The notes beneath the pieces were generated by a model. It worked only from the letters and a program-made list of their open reading frames with translations. It ran no database searches and had not been told where the DNA came from. From assembly GCA_015134335.1 (NCBI GenBank), contig CP043975.1:196486-260485 (forward strand): a DNA stretch of 64,000 nucleotides, read 5' to 3'. Made by a program: the position numbers and the translations under genes. Shown piece after piece: positions 36,616 to 46,689 of this stretch. The stretch is from Candidatus Stammera capleta. Its GTDB lineage: Bacteria > Pseudomonadota > Gammaproteobacteria > Enterobacterales > Enterobacteriaceae. Each line of letters begins with the position of its first letter. The stretch's first letter is position 1.

Positions 36616-39006
36616 ATGTTAGAAAAGATTTATGATTCTACTAGTATTAAAGTTTTAAAAGGTTTAGATGCAGTAAGAAAGCGTCCAGGTATGTATATAG
36701 GAGATACTTATGATGGTAGTGGATTGCATCATATGATTTTTGAAGTATTAGATAATTCTATAGATGAAGCTTTATCTGGGTATTGTAAGAATATTTATGT
36801 AAAGATTCATTTAGATAATTCTATTTCTATTTTAGATGATGGTAGAGGAATTCCTGTTGATGTTTATAAAAAAGAAAATATTACAACTGCAGAATTAATT
36901 ATGACAGTTTTACATGCAGGAGGAAAATTTGATAATAAAGCTTATAAAATTTCAGGTGGTTTACATGGTGTGGGGGTTTCTGTTGTAAATGCTTTATCAA
37001 GTAAATTAAAATTAAAAATTTATAAAAACAATAGGATATATTTACAAATTTATAAATATGGTAAACCTTTAGAAAAATTAAATATTATAGGTAAAACTAA
37101 GTTAAATGGAACTTATATAAGATTTTGACCTGATTTAAATATTTTTAAAGGATGTACTAATTTTAATTATTCAATAATTTATAAAAGATTAAATGAACTT
37201 TCATTTTTAAATAATGGATTAAAAATATATTTATCAGATATATCTATTAAAAAATTTATAAAATTTGAAAATAAAGGAGGTTTAAAATCTTTTTTAGTTT
37301 TTTTAATTAAAGATAAAATTTTATTAAATAATAATTATTTTTATTTTATTAAAAAAAAAAATAATATTACTTTAGAAGTTTGTTGTGGATGGGTTAATAG
37401 TATAAAATCAAATATATTATGTTTTACTAATAATATTCCTCAAATTGATGGTGGAACACATTTAATGGGATTTAAAAGATCTGTAACACGTACTATTAAT
37501 AGTTATATAAATAATGAATATTTAAGAAATAAAAAACAAAAATTTAATGTTATAGGTAAAGATATAAGAGAAGGTTTATATGCTATTATTTCTATTAAGA
37601 TTCCTAATCCTAAATTTTCTTCTCAAACTAAAGATAAATTAATTTCATCTGAAGTTAGAATATTAGTAGAAAATTTAGTTTCAAAATATTTATTTGATTA
37701 TTTATTAGAAAATCCAAATGAAACTAAGTTAATTTTAAATAAAATAATTAATTCTTATAAAACTAGATTATCAATAAAAAAATTAAGGGAAATTGCTAAA
37801 AAAAAATATAATTTTGATTTAACTAATATTTCTAATAAATTAGCAGATTGTCAAGAAAAAAATCCATTGTATTCAGAAATTTTTTTAGTTGAAGGAGATT
37901 CAGCAGGAGGATCTGCTAAGCAAGGTAGAAATAGAATTAATCAAGCAATTTTACCATTAAAAGGTAAAATTATTAATGTAGAAAAAAATAGTTTAGATAA
38001 AATTTTATCTTCTAGTGAGATTAATATTTTAATATCTGTTCTAGGTTGTGGATTTAAGGATAATAATTTTGATATTAATAAATTAAGATATAATAAGGTC
38101 ATAATTATGACTGATGCAGATGTAGATGGTGCACATATACGTACTTTATTATTAACATTTTTTTATAAATATATGAAAAAATTGATTATTAAAGGACACT
38201 TATATGTTGCTAATCCTCCTTTATATAGATTACAAACTAAAAAATTTAATTATTATTTAAATAATGAGAGAGATTTATTAAAATATAAAATTATATTTAG
38301 TTTTTATAAAATTAATATATATGATCAAACTGAAAAATTAGTTATATTTTATAAAGATTTAATTAAAATTATTTTAATGTATATAAAAATATTAGGTAAT
38401 TTAAAATTTAATTTAAAAAGTTTTTTGTTGGATAATTTAATGATATTTAAATTATTTAATTATAAAGATTTATTAAAAAATAAATTATGATTAATAAATT
38501 TTGTAAAATTTTTAAATAAAGATAGTTTATATAAAATAAAAGCAATTATAATATATAATAATAAAAAATTTTATGGTATAAAATTTTTTATTAAAGAGGA
38601 TTTTAAATACAAAAAAATAATATTAGATTTATTTTTTTTTAAAAATATATATAAAAAATTAATGAAATTAAGTAAAAAATTATATTTTTTATATTTAAGA
38701 TTAAAAAAAGTATATTTTAATTTAAATAAAAAAAAATATTATTTTAATTATTTATCTGATTTAATAAAAAAGGTTTTAAATATTAAAAGTAAAAAAATGT
38801 ATATACAACGTTATAAAGGATTAGGTGAAATGAATCCTAATCAATTATGAAAAACTACTATGAATCCTAATAATAGATTTTTATCAAAAATTTATGTTAA
38901 AGATTTTAATAAAGCAGATATTTTATTTAAAACATTGATGGGTGATAATGTTATTTTAAGAAAGCAATTTATTAAAAAATATTCTATTAAAAATATTATT
39001 ATATAA
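36616..39006 (+). CDS. gyrB: DNA gyrase subunit B
   Basis: ATPase subunit of gyrase, 796 aa against 804. GHKL ATPase: [89 protein letters not shown]. The roughly 165-aa insertion characteristic of Gram-negative GyrB is kept but degenerate (from about 38230 to 38800). C-terminus: [22 protein letters not shown]. The Trp codons of RFWPDL (37126-37128) and QLWKT are TGA. The ATG follows an AGGA site. Confidence 0.98.
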
Positions 39007-39009
39007 AAA

Positions 39010-39082
39010 CTCCTCCGACTGGATTCGAACCAGTGACATACGGATTAACAGTCCGTTGTTCTACCAACTGAACTACAGAGGA
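39010..39082 (-). tRNA. tRNA-Asn (GUU)
   Basis: Cloverleaf on the minus strand: seven-base acceptor TCCTCTG pairing with CGGAGGA, D arm, anticodon stem-loop GGACTGTTAATCC with GUU, and T arm CTGG-TTCGAAT-CCAG. Very close to E. coli tRNA-Asn. The discriminator is G and CCA is not encoded. It lies antisense four bases past the gyrB stop. Confidence 0.95.
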
Positions 39083-39183
39083 ATATTTTTATTTATATTA
39101 TAAAGATAATATGTAGTTATGTCAAAATTTTTTTAATATATTTTATTTTATTTATATAGTATAATTAAAATAAAATATTAATT

Positions 39184-39271
39184 AGTGGGGTGTCTGAGTG
39201 GTTTAAAGAGCATGCTTGGAAAGTATGTATACTTTTATATAGTATCAAGGGTTCGAATCCCTTTCCCACTG
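39184..39271 (+). tRNA. tRNA-Ser (GGA)
   Basis: Class II tRNA with long variable arm. Acceptor AGTGGGG pairs with TCCCACT, one pair being G-U. The anticodon loop is CTTGGAAAG (GGA, Ser), the variable arm TATACTTTTATATAGTATC is larger than usual, and the T arm is GGG-TTCGAAT-CCC. Discriminator G as in E. coli; CCA not encoded. Upstream of rpsP. Confidence 0.94.
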
Positions 39272-39302
39272 TTAATTTATAAAAATATTTAGAGGTTAAA
39301 AT

Positions 39303-39554
39303 ATGATTAAAATTCGTTTATCACGTTATGGAATTAAAAAAAAACCATTTTATCATATTACTGTGGCAGATAGTCGTAGATTTAGAAATGCTAAGTTTAT
39401 AGAAAAAATAGGTTATTATAATCCTTTATTAAAAAAAAATATTAGTAATAATTTTTTTATTAAAAAAAAAAATTTTTATTTTTGAATAAAGAATGGTGCT
39501 AAAATTTCTAAAAGGGTAAAATTTTTAGTTAAAAAGTTTAATAAAGTTATTTAA
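39303..39554 (+). CDS. rpsP: 30S ribosomal protein S16
   Basis: 83 aa against 82. [20 protein letters not shown] corresponds to [20 protein letters not shown], followed by [21 protein letters not shown]. The C-terminal part [13 protein letters not shown] uses TGA for Trp (E. coli WVAQGATISDRVA). GAGG ribosome-binding site before the ATG. First gene of rpsP-rimM-trmD-rplS. Confidence 0.97.
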
Positions 39555-39559
39555 ATTAT

Positions 39560-40081
39560 ATGAAATTTAATAATTTATTAAAAATAGGTAAGATTTGTTC
39601 TATATATGGATATTTAGGGTGATTTAAAATAATTTCTTTTACACATATATTTAAAAATATTTTTAAATATTTACCTTGAATAATTTTTATTGATAAATTT
39701 AAAGTTATTTTAAATATTGAAAAATGAAAAAATTATAAAAATAATTTATTTTTAGTTAAATTTTCAGATATTAATAAACAAAAAACAGCTTTAAAATTTA
39801 TTAATTATTTTATATTTACTTATAATTTTTGTTCTGATATAAATAAAAAATTTTTTTATTTAAAAGATCTTATAAAATATAAAGTTTATAGTTTTTATAA
39901 TAATATATATTTAGGATATATAAATTATTTTATAAGAATTAGTAAAGATTATTATTTAATGATTATTAATAAAGAAGATTTATTAAATAAGTTGGTTATT
40001 CCTTTTATATATAAAAAATTTATTATAAATATAGATTTTATTAAATATATAGTTTATATAAATTGAGTTGATATTAATTAA
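39560..40081 (+). CDS. rimM: Ribosome maturation factor RimM
   Basis: 30S assembly factor that binds S19. 173 aa against 182. The N-terminal motif LKIGKICSIYGYLGWFKI corresponds to VVMGKFGSTYGIRGWLRV; the PRC-barrel region contains YLKDLIKYKVYS and the C-terminal NKEDLLNKLVIPFI. The sequence is otherwise highly diverged; identification also relies on its place between rpsP and trmD. Five or so TGA codons are Trp, so it appears only with code 4. Confidence 0.92.
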
Positions 40082-40091
40082 ATTACATATT

Positions 40092-40778
40092 ATGTATTAT
40101 ATTATAAATTTAATAACGATAAATCCTAATTTTTTTAATTCTATTTTAGAAAATGGTTTAATTAATAAAGCTGTAAAAAGTAATATTTTAAAGTTTAATT
40201 TTATTAATCCTAGATTGTTTTTAGATATTAATGATAAAAATATTAATGATAAAATATATGGAGGAGGACCTGGTTTATTAATTAAGCCTGAACCTTTGTA
40301 TAAAGCTTTATATAAAGCTAAAAATATTTGTAATAAATATTATATAATATATTTAACACCTAAGGGAAAAATATTAAATTTAAATATTATTAAAAAATTG
40401 TTAACTTATAAATCTCTTATATTTATTTGTGGGCGTTATAGTGGTATAGATTATAGAATAATAAAGAAATATGTAAATTTAGAATTATCTATAGGAGATT
40501 ATATAGTTAGTTGTGGTGAAATATCTTCTTTAGTTGTTATAGATAGTTTTATTAGATATATACCTGGTATTATATCTAATAATAGTAATTTAAATGATTC
40601 TTTTAATTTTTATAATAGTTTATTGAGTTATCCTATGTATACTAAACCTTTTAATTTCAAAGGAATGAAAGTTCCTAAAGTTTTATTATCTGGAAATCAT
40701 GCTAAAATAGAACGTTGAAGATATAAAAAAGCATTAAAGAATACATATAAAAAAAAATTATATTTAATAAAAAAATAA
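40092..40778 (+). CDS. trmD: tRNA (guanine-37-N1)-methyltransferase
   Basis: Methylates G37 of tRNAs reading CUN, CCN and CGG, preventing frameshifts. 228 aa against 255; the lost part is the C-terminal tail. SPOUT knot motifs: IYGGGPGLLIKPEP, ICGRYSGIDYRII, LSIGDYIVSCGEISSLVVIDS and KVLLSGNHAKIERWRYKKAL, where W is TGA at 40716-40718. The ATG at 40092 is chosen because the residues after it match E. coli (IINLITINPNFF to IGIISLFPEMF). Confidence 0.97.
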
Positions 40779-40781
40779 TAT

Positions 40782-41129
40782 ATGAAAAATAAAATTTTAA
40801 ATTTTGTAGAAAGTAATTATATATATAAAAATATTAATTTAAAATTTAAAGTAGGAAATTTATTGGAAGTAAAAATTTGAGTTTTTGAGGGCAAAAAAAA
40901 ACGTATACAGTCTTTTGAAGGAATAGTAATAGCTAAAAGAAATAGGGGTATAAATTCTTCTTTTACTATTAGAAAAATATCATATGGTGAAGGAGTTGAA
41001 AGAGTTTTTCATGTTTATTCTCCTATTATTAAAAATATTATTGTAAAGAATATTAAAAAAGTAAGGAAATCTAAATTATATTATTTACGTTATAGTAATA
41101 AAAATTTATTTAAAAAGTTGATTAATTAG
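40782..41129 (+). CDS. rplS: 50S ribosomal protein L19
   Basis: 115 aa, the same as E. coli. Motifs [60 protein letters not shown], then [10 protein letters not shown] near the end. Trp in KIWVFEG is TGA. Stops at TAG. The start is 3 nt after the trmD stop. Confidence 0.97.
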
Positions 41130-41146
41130 TTATTTAATTTAATTAT

Positions 41147-41917
41147 ATGTTATTATTAAATAATAAGTATTGTTATAGATTATTGGTATGTGTTGAATAT
41201 AATGGTACTTTATATCATGGTTGACAAAAACAAAATCATTATACTAAATTAAATAGTATTCAATATGTTATTGAAAATACTTTATCTAAAATATGTAAGC
41301 ATAATATTAAAATTTATTGTAGTAGTAGAACTGATTTAGGTGTTCATAGCATGGGTCAGACATTTCATTTTGATACTTTTAAATATAAAAAAGAGATTGA
41401 ATGATTAAAAATATCTAATTATAACTTACCTGAAGATATAGCATTTAAATGAGTTAAATTTGTATCATTAAATTTTCATGCTAGATACAATGTTTTATTT
41501 CGTAGATATAGATATATATTATTAAATACTAATCAAAAATATGCATTATTAAATAATTTAGTTTATATTTATCCTAATATTTTAAATTTAAAATTAATGA
41601 GACAGGCATCTAAATTTTTATTGGGTAAACATGATTTTACTATATTTCGTTCTAGTGGTTGTCAGTCTTTAAATACTATTAAGAATATAATATATATAAA
41701 TATTTTTAAAGTTGGGTTATTATATTTTTTTGATATTAAAGCTAATTCTTTTTTATATCGTATGGTTCGTAATATAATAAGTTGTTTGTTATTTGTAGGA
41801 ACAAAAAAATATTCTTTAAATATGTTTAAAGAATTTTGATTTTTTAAAAATAAAAATATTTTTAAATTTAATTTAGTTAAACCTGGAGGTTTGTATTTAT
41901 ATAAGGTTTATTATTAA
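41147..41917 (+). CDS. truA: tRNA pseudouridine synthase A
   Basis: Forms pseudouridine at 38-40 of the anticodon stem. 256 aa against 270. VEYNGTLYHGWQKQ (E. coli IEYDGSKYYGWQRQ), the catalytic Asp63 in CSSRTDLGVHSMGQ, RYRYILLN, GKHDFTIFRSSGCQS and FLYRMVRNII are clear. TGA is used for Trp in HGWQK. It follows rplS by 17 nt, a linkage not seen in E. coli. Confidence 0.96.
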
Positions 41918-41942
41918 TAGATGATATTATTTAGTAAATATT

Positions 41943-42242
41943 ATGAATTTAATGTGATTTATATGTTTATTTTTTTTTATTAATAAAAATTTTTTATATA
42001 AAAATATATTTTTATTAATTTTAAGTTATGTTTTTATAAATAAATTTTATTATATTTTATATTTTTTATTAAGTAAAAATATTAAAAATTTTCATAAAAA
42101 TATAATTTTTTATGAAGTTTTATTATATTTATTTATATATTGATGTTTTTATATATTTTATGATTTATTTTTATATATAGTTAAATTAATTTTATATATA
42201 TTAATATTAGTTTTTTTCATAAAATTAATATATAAACTTTAA
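41943..42242 (+). CDS. Unidentified small membrane protein
   Basis: 99 codons from ATG 41943 to TAA 42240, open only if two TGA codons are Trp. The product is strongly hydrophobic, with about three or four predicted helices (residues 3-12, 18-35, 58-75, 78-95), and a short basic loop near KNIKNFHKNI. I cannot assign it to a family. In E. coli truA is followed by dedA; a remnant of DedA is conceivable but I see none of its motifs. It is same-strand with truA, 25 nt away, so it may be co-transcribed. Confidence 0.5.
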
Positions 42243-42258
42243 TAAAATTATTATTTTA

Positions 42259-42331
42259 TTGCGGGAGTTGGATTTGAACCAACGACCTTCGGGTTATGAG
42301 CCCGATGAGCTACCAGCTGCTCTATCCCGCG
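42259..42331 (-). tRNA. Initiator tRNA-fMet (CAU)
   Basis: Minus-strand cloverleaf almost identical to E. coli tRNA-fMet. The identity elements are visible: the unpaired C1-A72 at the end of the acceptor, the three G-C pairs of the anticodon stem (TCGGGCTCATAACCCGA) and discriminator A. The D loop is one base shorter than in E. coli. CCA is not encoded. Confidence 0.96.
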
Positions 42332-42472
42332 ATAGTATTATTATATCATGATTTAATTTAAAGTCAAATTTAAATTAAAATTTTTATTATAAATTAAAGT
42401 TAAATATAAATAGTTAAATATTTATTATATAATATTATAAATTTAATTAATTTTTAATATAGTAAAATTAAT

Positions 42473-43798
42473 ATGTGTAAATTAAAAAATATAAAAGGTA
42501 GACAAGTTATAGATTCAAGAGGTTGGCCTACTGTAGAAGTTGAGTGTGAATTATCTAATAAAATATATGCTAGAGCTATAGTTCCTTCAGGTGCTTCTAC
42601 AGGTATAAATGAAGCTTTAGAATTACGTGATAATAATTTAAATAAATTTTTAGGTCGTGGTGTACAAAAGTGTGTTAATAATATTAATAATATAATATCG
42701 TCTGAATTAATTGGTTTAAGTGTTTTAGATCAATCTAAAATAGATAATTTAATGATAGAAATAGATGGTACGTATAATAAATCTAAATTAGGTGCAAATG
42801 CTATTTTAGCTGTTTCTTTATCTATAGCTAAATTAGCAGCTAAATATTTAAATTTACCTTTTTATAGTTATATCTCAAAAATTAATAAAAATTTTAATAA
42901 ATATTGTTTACCTGTACCTATGATGAATATTATTAATGGTGGTTGTCATGCTAATAATAATTTAGATATACAAGAGTTTATGATATTACCTTTAGGTGTA
43001 AATTTTTTTGAAAGTATTAGAATGTGTTCAGAAATATTTCATAATTTGGGTATTTTGTTGAAAAAATATAAAAAAAGTACATTAGTAGGAGATGAAGGAG
43101 GTTATGCACCTGATCTTAAAAATCATGAAGAGGCAATTATTTTAATTTGTGAGGCTATATATAAATCTAAATATAATTTAGGAGAAAATGTTTTTTTAGG
43201 TTTAGATTGTGCGTCTTCTGAATTTTATAATAGTAAAAATAAATTATATTATTTAAGTAGTGAAAAAAAAAAATATACATTTTATGAATTTACTGATTAT
43301 TTAAATTCATTAATTAATAAATATCCTATAATTTCTATTGAAGATCCTTTAAGTGAAAATGATTTAGAAGGTTATGTTTATTTTACTAGTCTTTTAAAAG
43401 ATACTATACAAATAGTTGGTGATGATTTATTTGTAACTAATACTAAATTATTTAAAAAAGGTATTAATTATAATATAGCAAATTCTATATTAATTAAACC
43501 TAATCAAATAGGGACTATATCAGAAACATTAAATTGTATAAATTTAGCTAAAAAACATAATTATTCTGTAATAATATCTCATAGGTCAGGAGAAACAGAA
43601 GATACAACAATATCAGATTTAGCTGTAGGTATGAATGTAGGTCAAATAAAATCAGGTTCTATATGTCGAACAGAAAGAGTATGTAAGTATAATAGATTAA
43701 TTAGAATTGAAGAGCGTTTATATGATTTAAATTTATTTAAGGGTATAAAGGAGTTTAGATTTTTGACTAAAAATAAATTTTTAAATAATATTTTATAA
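42473..43798 (+). CDS. eno: Enolase
   Basis: Converts 2-phosphoglycerate to phosphoenolpyruvate, feeding both pyruvate kinase and the PTS. 441 aa against 432. Highly conserved: RQVIDSRGWPTVEVE, PSGASTGINEALELRD, GANAILAVSLS, MNIINGGCHANNNLDIQEFMI, GDEGGYAPD, SIEDPLSENDLEG, VGDDLFVTN, KPNQIGTISET and SHRSGETEDTTI with catalytic Lys and Glu in place. It has its own upstream region, is followed by a strong terminator and does not sit with pyrG as in E. coli. Confidence 0.98.
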   Translation: MCKLKNIKGRQVIDSRGWPTVEVECELSNKIYARAIVPSGASTGINEALELRDNNLNKFLGRGVQKCVNNINNIISSELIGLSVLDQSKIDNLMIEIDGTYNKSKLGANAILAVSLSIAKLAAKYLNLPFYSYISKINKNFNKYCLPVPMMNIINGGCHANNNLDIQEFMILPLGVNFFESIRMCSEIFHNLGILLKKYKKSTLVGDEGGYAPDLKNHEEAIILICEAIYKSKYNLGENVFLGLDCASSEFYNSKNKLYYLSSEKKKYTFYEFTDYLNSLINKYPIISIEDPLSENDLEGYVYFTSLLKDTIQIVGDDLFVTNTKLFKKGINYNIANSILIKPNQIGTISETLNCINLAKKHNYSVIISHRSGETEDTTISDLAVGMNVGQIKSGSICRTERVCKYNRLIRIEERLYDLNLFKGIKEFRFLTKNKFLNNIL

Positions 43799-43806
43799 AT
43801 AAATTT

Positions 43807-43847
43807 AATATTTCCTTTTTTTATATTAATTTTAAAAAGGAAATATT
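43807..43847. terminator. Strong hairpin terminator shared by eno and tyrS
   Basis: Perfect 14-bp inverted repeat, AATATTTCCTTTTT at 43807-43820 and its complement at 43834-43847, followed by T-rich sequence, between two convergent genes. The TTTCC/GGAAA core stands out against the AT background. Confidence 0.8.
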
Positions 43848-43853
43848 TTTATA

Positions 43854-45113
43854 TTATTTTCAGTTTATTAAATAAAAATTTTTTTTACCTTTAGAAATTA
43901 TACTATATTTATTAAATAATTTATCATTATTATTAATTAAATAATTAATATTGTTTATATTAATTTGATTTAAATATATAGATTTGTTTTTAATTAAATT
44001 TATGGATTGATTATTTGAATTTGATATTTTAAGTAAAATTAATATTTTTTTTATGTTAATATTATTTTTGTAATTAATAGTTATTTTAGGTAAATTAATT
44101 TTATTAAGTAAATTAAATTTTTTTAATGTTATTTTTTTAATATTATTAAAATAGCATTTTGTAGCAAATATTGCTTTTTGTGTGTTTTTTTTACCATGAA
44201 CAATAGAAGTAATATATTTAGCTAATATTTGTTTATTAATATTAATATTATTTTTTTTACAAAGTATTTTTATTTTTTTTGTTTTGAGAAATGTAAATTG
44301 TTTTAAATATAAACTAGTTAAATTATCTTTAATATTTAATCAAAATTGATAAAATTCATATATTGAAGTTAGTTTTTTATTTAGTCATATAATATTTTGT
44401 TTATTTTTTGATGATTTACTTAATTTGTTTCCTAAATTATCTGTTATTAGTGGTAATGTAAAACCAAAAGCATTTTTATTATATTTTTTTTTAATTAAAT
44501 TTATTCCTGATATTATATTTCCTCATTGATCTGATCCACCTATTTGAAGATTAGTTTTTTTATTTTTATATAATCAATAATAGTCGTAACTTTGTAAAAG
44601 TATATAAGTTATGTTTTTAAAAGTTATGTTTTTATTTTTATTTATTTTGGATTTTATGTGTTCTTTATTTAAAATTTCGTTAATATTAAAATAATTTCCT
44701 ATTTTTTTTAAAAAATCTATAAGTTTTGTTTTTTTAAATCATTTTTTATTGTCAATAAAGTTAATTTTGTATTTTTTTTTATAATTTTGAAAAATATTTT
44801 TAATTTGTTTTTTTATTATTTTAGTAAATTGTTTAATTTTATTTTTTTTATATTTTATATGTGAAGTATATTCTCCTATTTGGGCTGTTATAGTTCCTAA
44901 TATAATAGTAATATTAAATTTTTTTATTTTAAATCTTAATAGAGTAATTATTAATAATAAATGTCCTATATGTAAACTTTTATATGTAGGATCAAAACCA
45001 CAATATATATTAATTATTTTATTATTTTTAATATTTTTTAAAAAAATAGATTTATTAGAAATTTGTTTAATTAATTTTCTTTTAATTAGGTCTTTTATAA
45101 TATTTTTAGGCAT
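43854..45113 (-). CDS. tyrS: Tyrosine-tRNA ligase
   Basis: Class I synthetase, 419 aa against 424. YCGFDPTYKSLHIGHLLL carries the HIGH motif, then LQIGGSDQWGNIISG, where the conserved Trp is TGA at 44523-44525, and LSKSSKN replaces KFGKT-type KMSKS. The C-terminal S4 domain is present but degraded. The protein ends NFYLINWK, matching E. coli NYCLICWK; the Trp before the last Lys is TGA at 43860-43862, and TAA follows at 43854. This is a clear place where reading TGA as stop would cut a conserved end. Confidence 0.96.
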
Positions 45114-45269
45114 AAAATTAATTTAAATTGATTAAAATATTATTATATAATAATATATATATATAATATAAATTTTATTTAGTTTAAATATAAAAAATAT
45201 ATCTTATTAGGGTTTAAACATAAAATGTAATTATTACTTATATTTATTAAAAAAAAATAATTTAAAAAT

Positions 45270-46688
45270 ATGAAAAGAACAAAAATAGTATGTACTATAG
45301 GTCCTTCTAGTAAAAGTAAAGAAATAATGTTAAATTTATTAAAATATGGAATGGATGTTGCTAGATTAAATTTTTCACATGGTAATTATGAAGAATATAT
45401 AAAATATATTTATAATTTAAAATGAGCTAGTAGAAAATTAAATAAAAAAATAGCTATTATTTTAGATACTCAAGGTCCAGAAATTAGGACATTATGTTTA
45501 TATGATAACAAAGATGTTTTTTTAAAAAAAAATCAAAAAATTTTTTTTGTGTATAATAATAAAAATAATTTGGGTAATAATAAACAAGTTTCAGTTTCAT
45601 ATAATTTTTTTAATAAAATTAAGGTTAATGATTTAATTTTAGTTGATGATGGATTATTAAGTTTTAAAGTTTTAGATAAAATAAGTAATGATAAAATTAT
45701 ATGTATTGTTTTAAATAATGGTATTTTAGGATCAAATAAAAGTATTAATTTACCTGGATTAAATATTGATTTACCTTCTTTATCTTTGAAAGATAAAAAT
45801 GATTTATTGTTTGGTTGTAAAAATAAAATAGATTTTATTGCTGTTTCTTTTGTTAGAAATAGTAATGATGTATTAAATATTAGAAATTTTTTAGATAATA
45901 ACAATGGTAATAATATACAAATTATTTCAAAAATTGAAAATTTGGAAGGGTTAAAAAATTTTGATAAAATATTAAATGTTTCTGATGGTATTATGGTTGC
46001 TAGAGGTGATTTAGGTGTTGAAATACCTGTAGAAGATGTAATATTTGCTCAAAAAATGATGATAAAAAAATGTAATTTATATCGTAAAGTAGTTATTACA
46101 GCAACTCAAATGTTAGAATCAATGATTTATAATCCTAGACCAACAAGGGCAGAAGCTGGTGATATAGCTAATGCTATATTAGATGGTACTGATGCTGTTA
46201 TGTTATCTGGAGAAAGTGCTAAAGGGTGTTATCCTTTAGAATGTGTTAAAATTATGTCTATAATTTGTAAAAGAGCCGATTCTTTATTGAATAAATCTAT
46301 TAATTGAAATAAAAATGAAAAATATATACCTATAAGTGAAGCTATATGTCAAAGTGCTGTTGATATTTCTAATAAATTAAAATCTCCATTAATTTTAGTT
46401 TATACTAAAGCAGGTAAATCTCCAAAATTAATTCGTAAATATTTTCCTAAATCTTTAATTTTAGCTTTAACTAATAATAAAATTATAGCAAAACAATTAA
46501 TTTTAACTAGAGGAGTAATAACTTTAATAGTTAAAAATATTAAAAGTACTGATGATTTTTATAATATTGGAAAAAAATTATCAATATCTCATGGATATGC
46601 TAAAGTAGGTGATATGATAATAATGGTATCAGGTGCTTTATTAAGCTCTACTATTATAAGTAATACTGTATCAGTACATATTTTATAA
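45270..46688 (+). CDS. pykF: Pyruvate kinase
   Basis: Final ATP-forming step of glycolysis, 472 aa against 470 in E. coli Pyk[130 protein letters not shown]. The N-terminus and length fit type I (PykF) better than PykA. Divergent from tyrS with a 156-bp spacer. Together with ldhA it completes conversion of PEP to lactate. Confidence 0.96.
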
Positions 46689-46689
46689 A

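Noticed and set aside
45533-45904. Minus-strand open frame inside pyruvate kinase
   Set aside because: Antisense shadow of the conserved pyk sequence.
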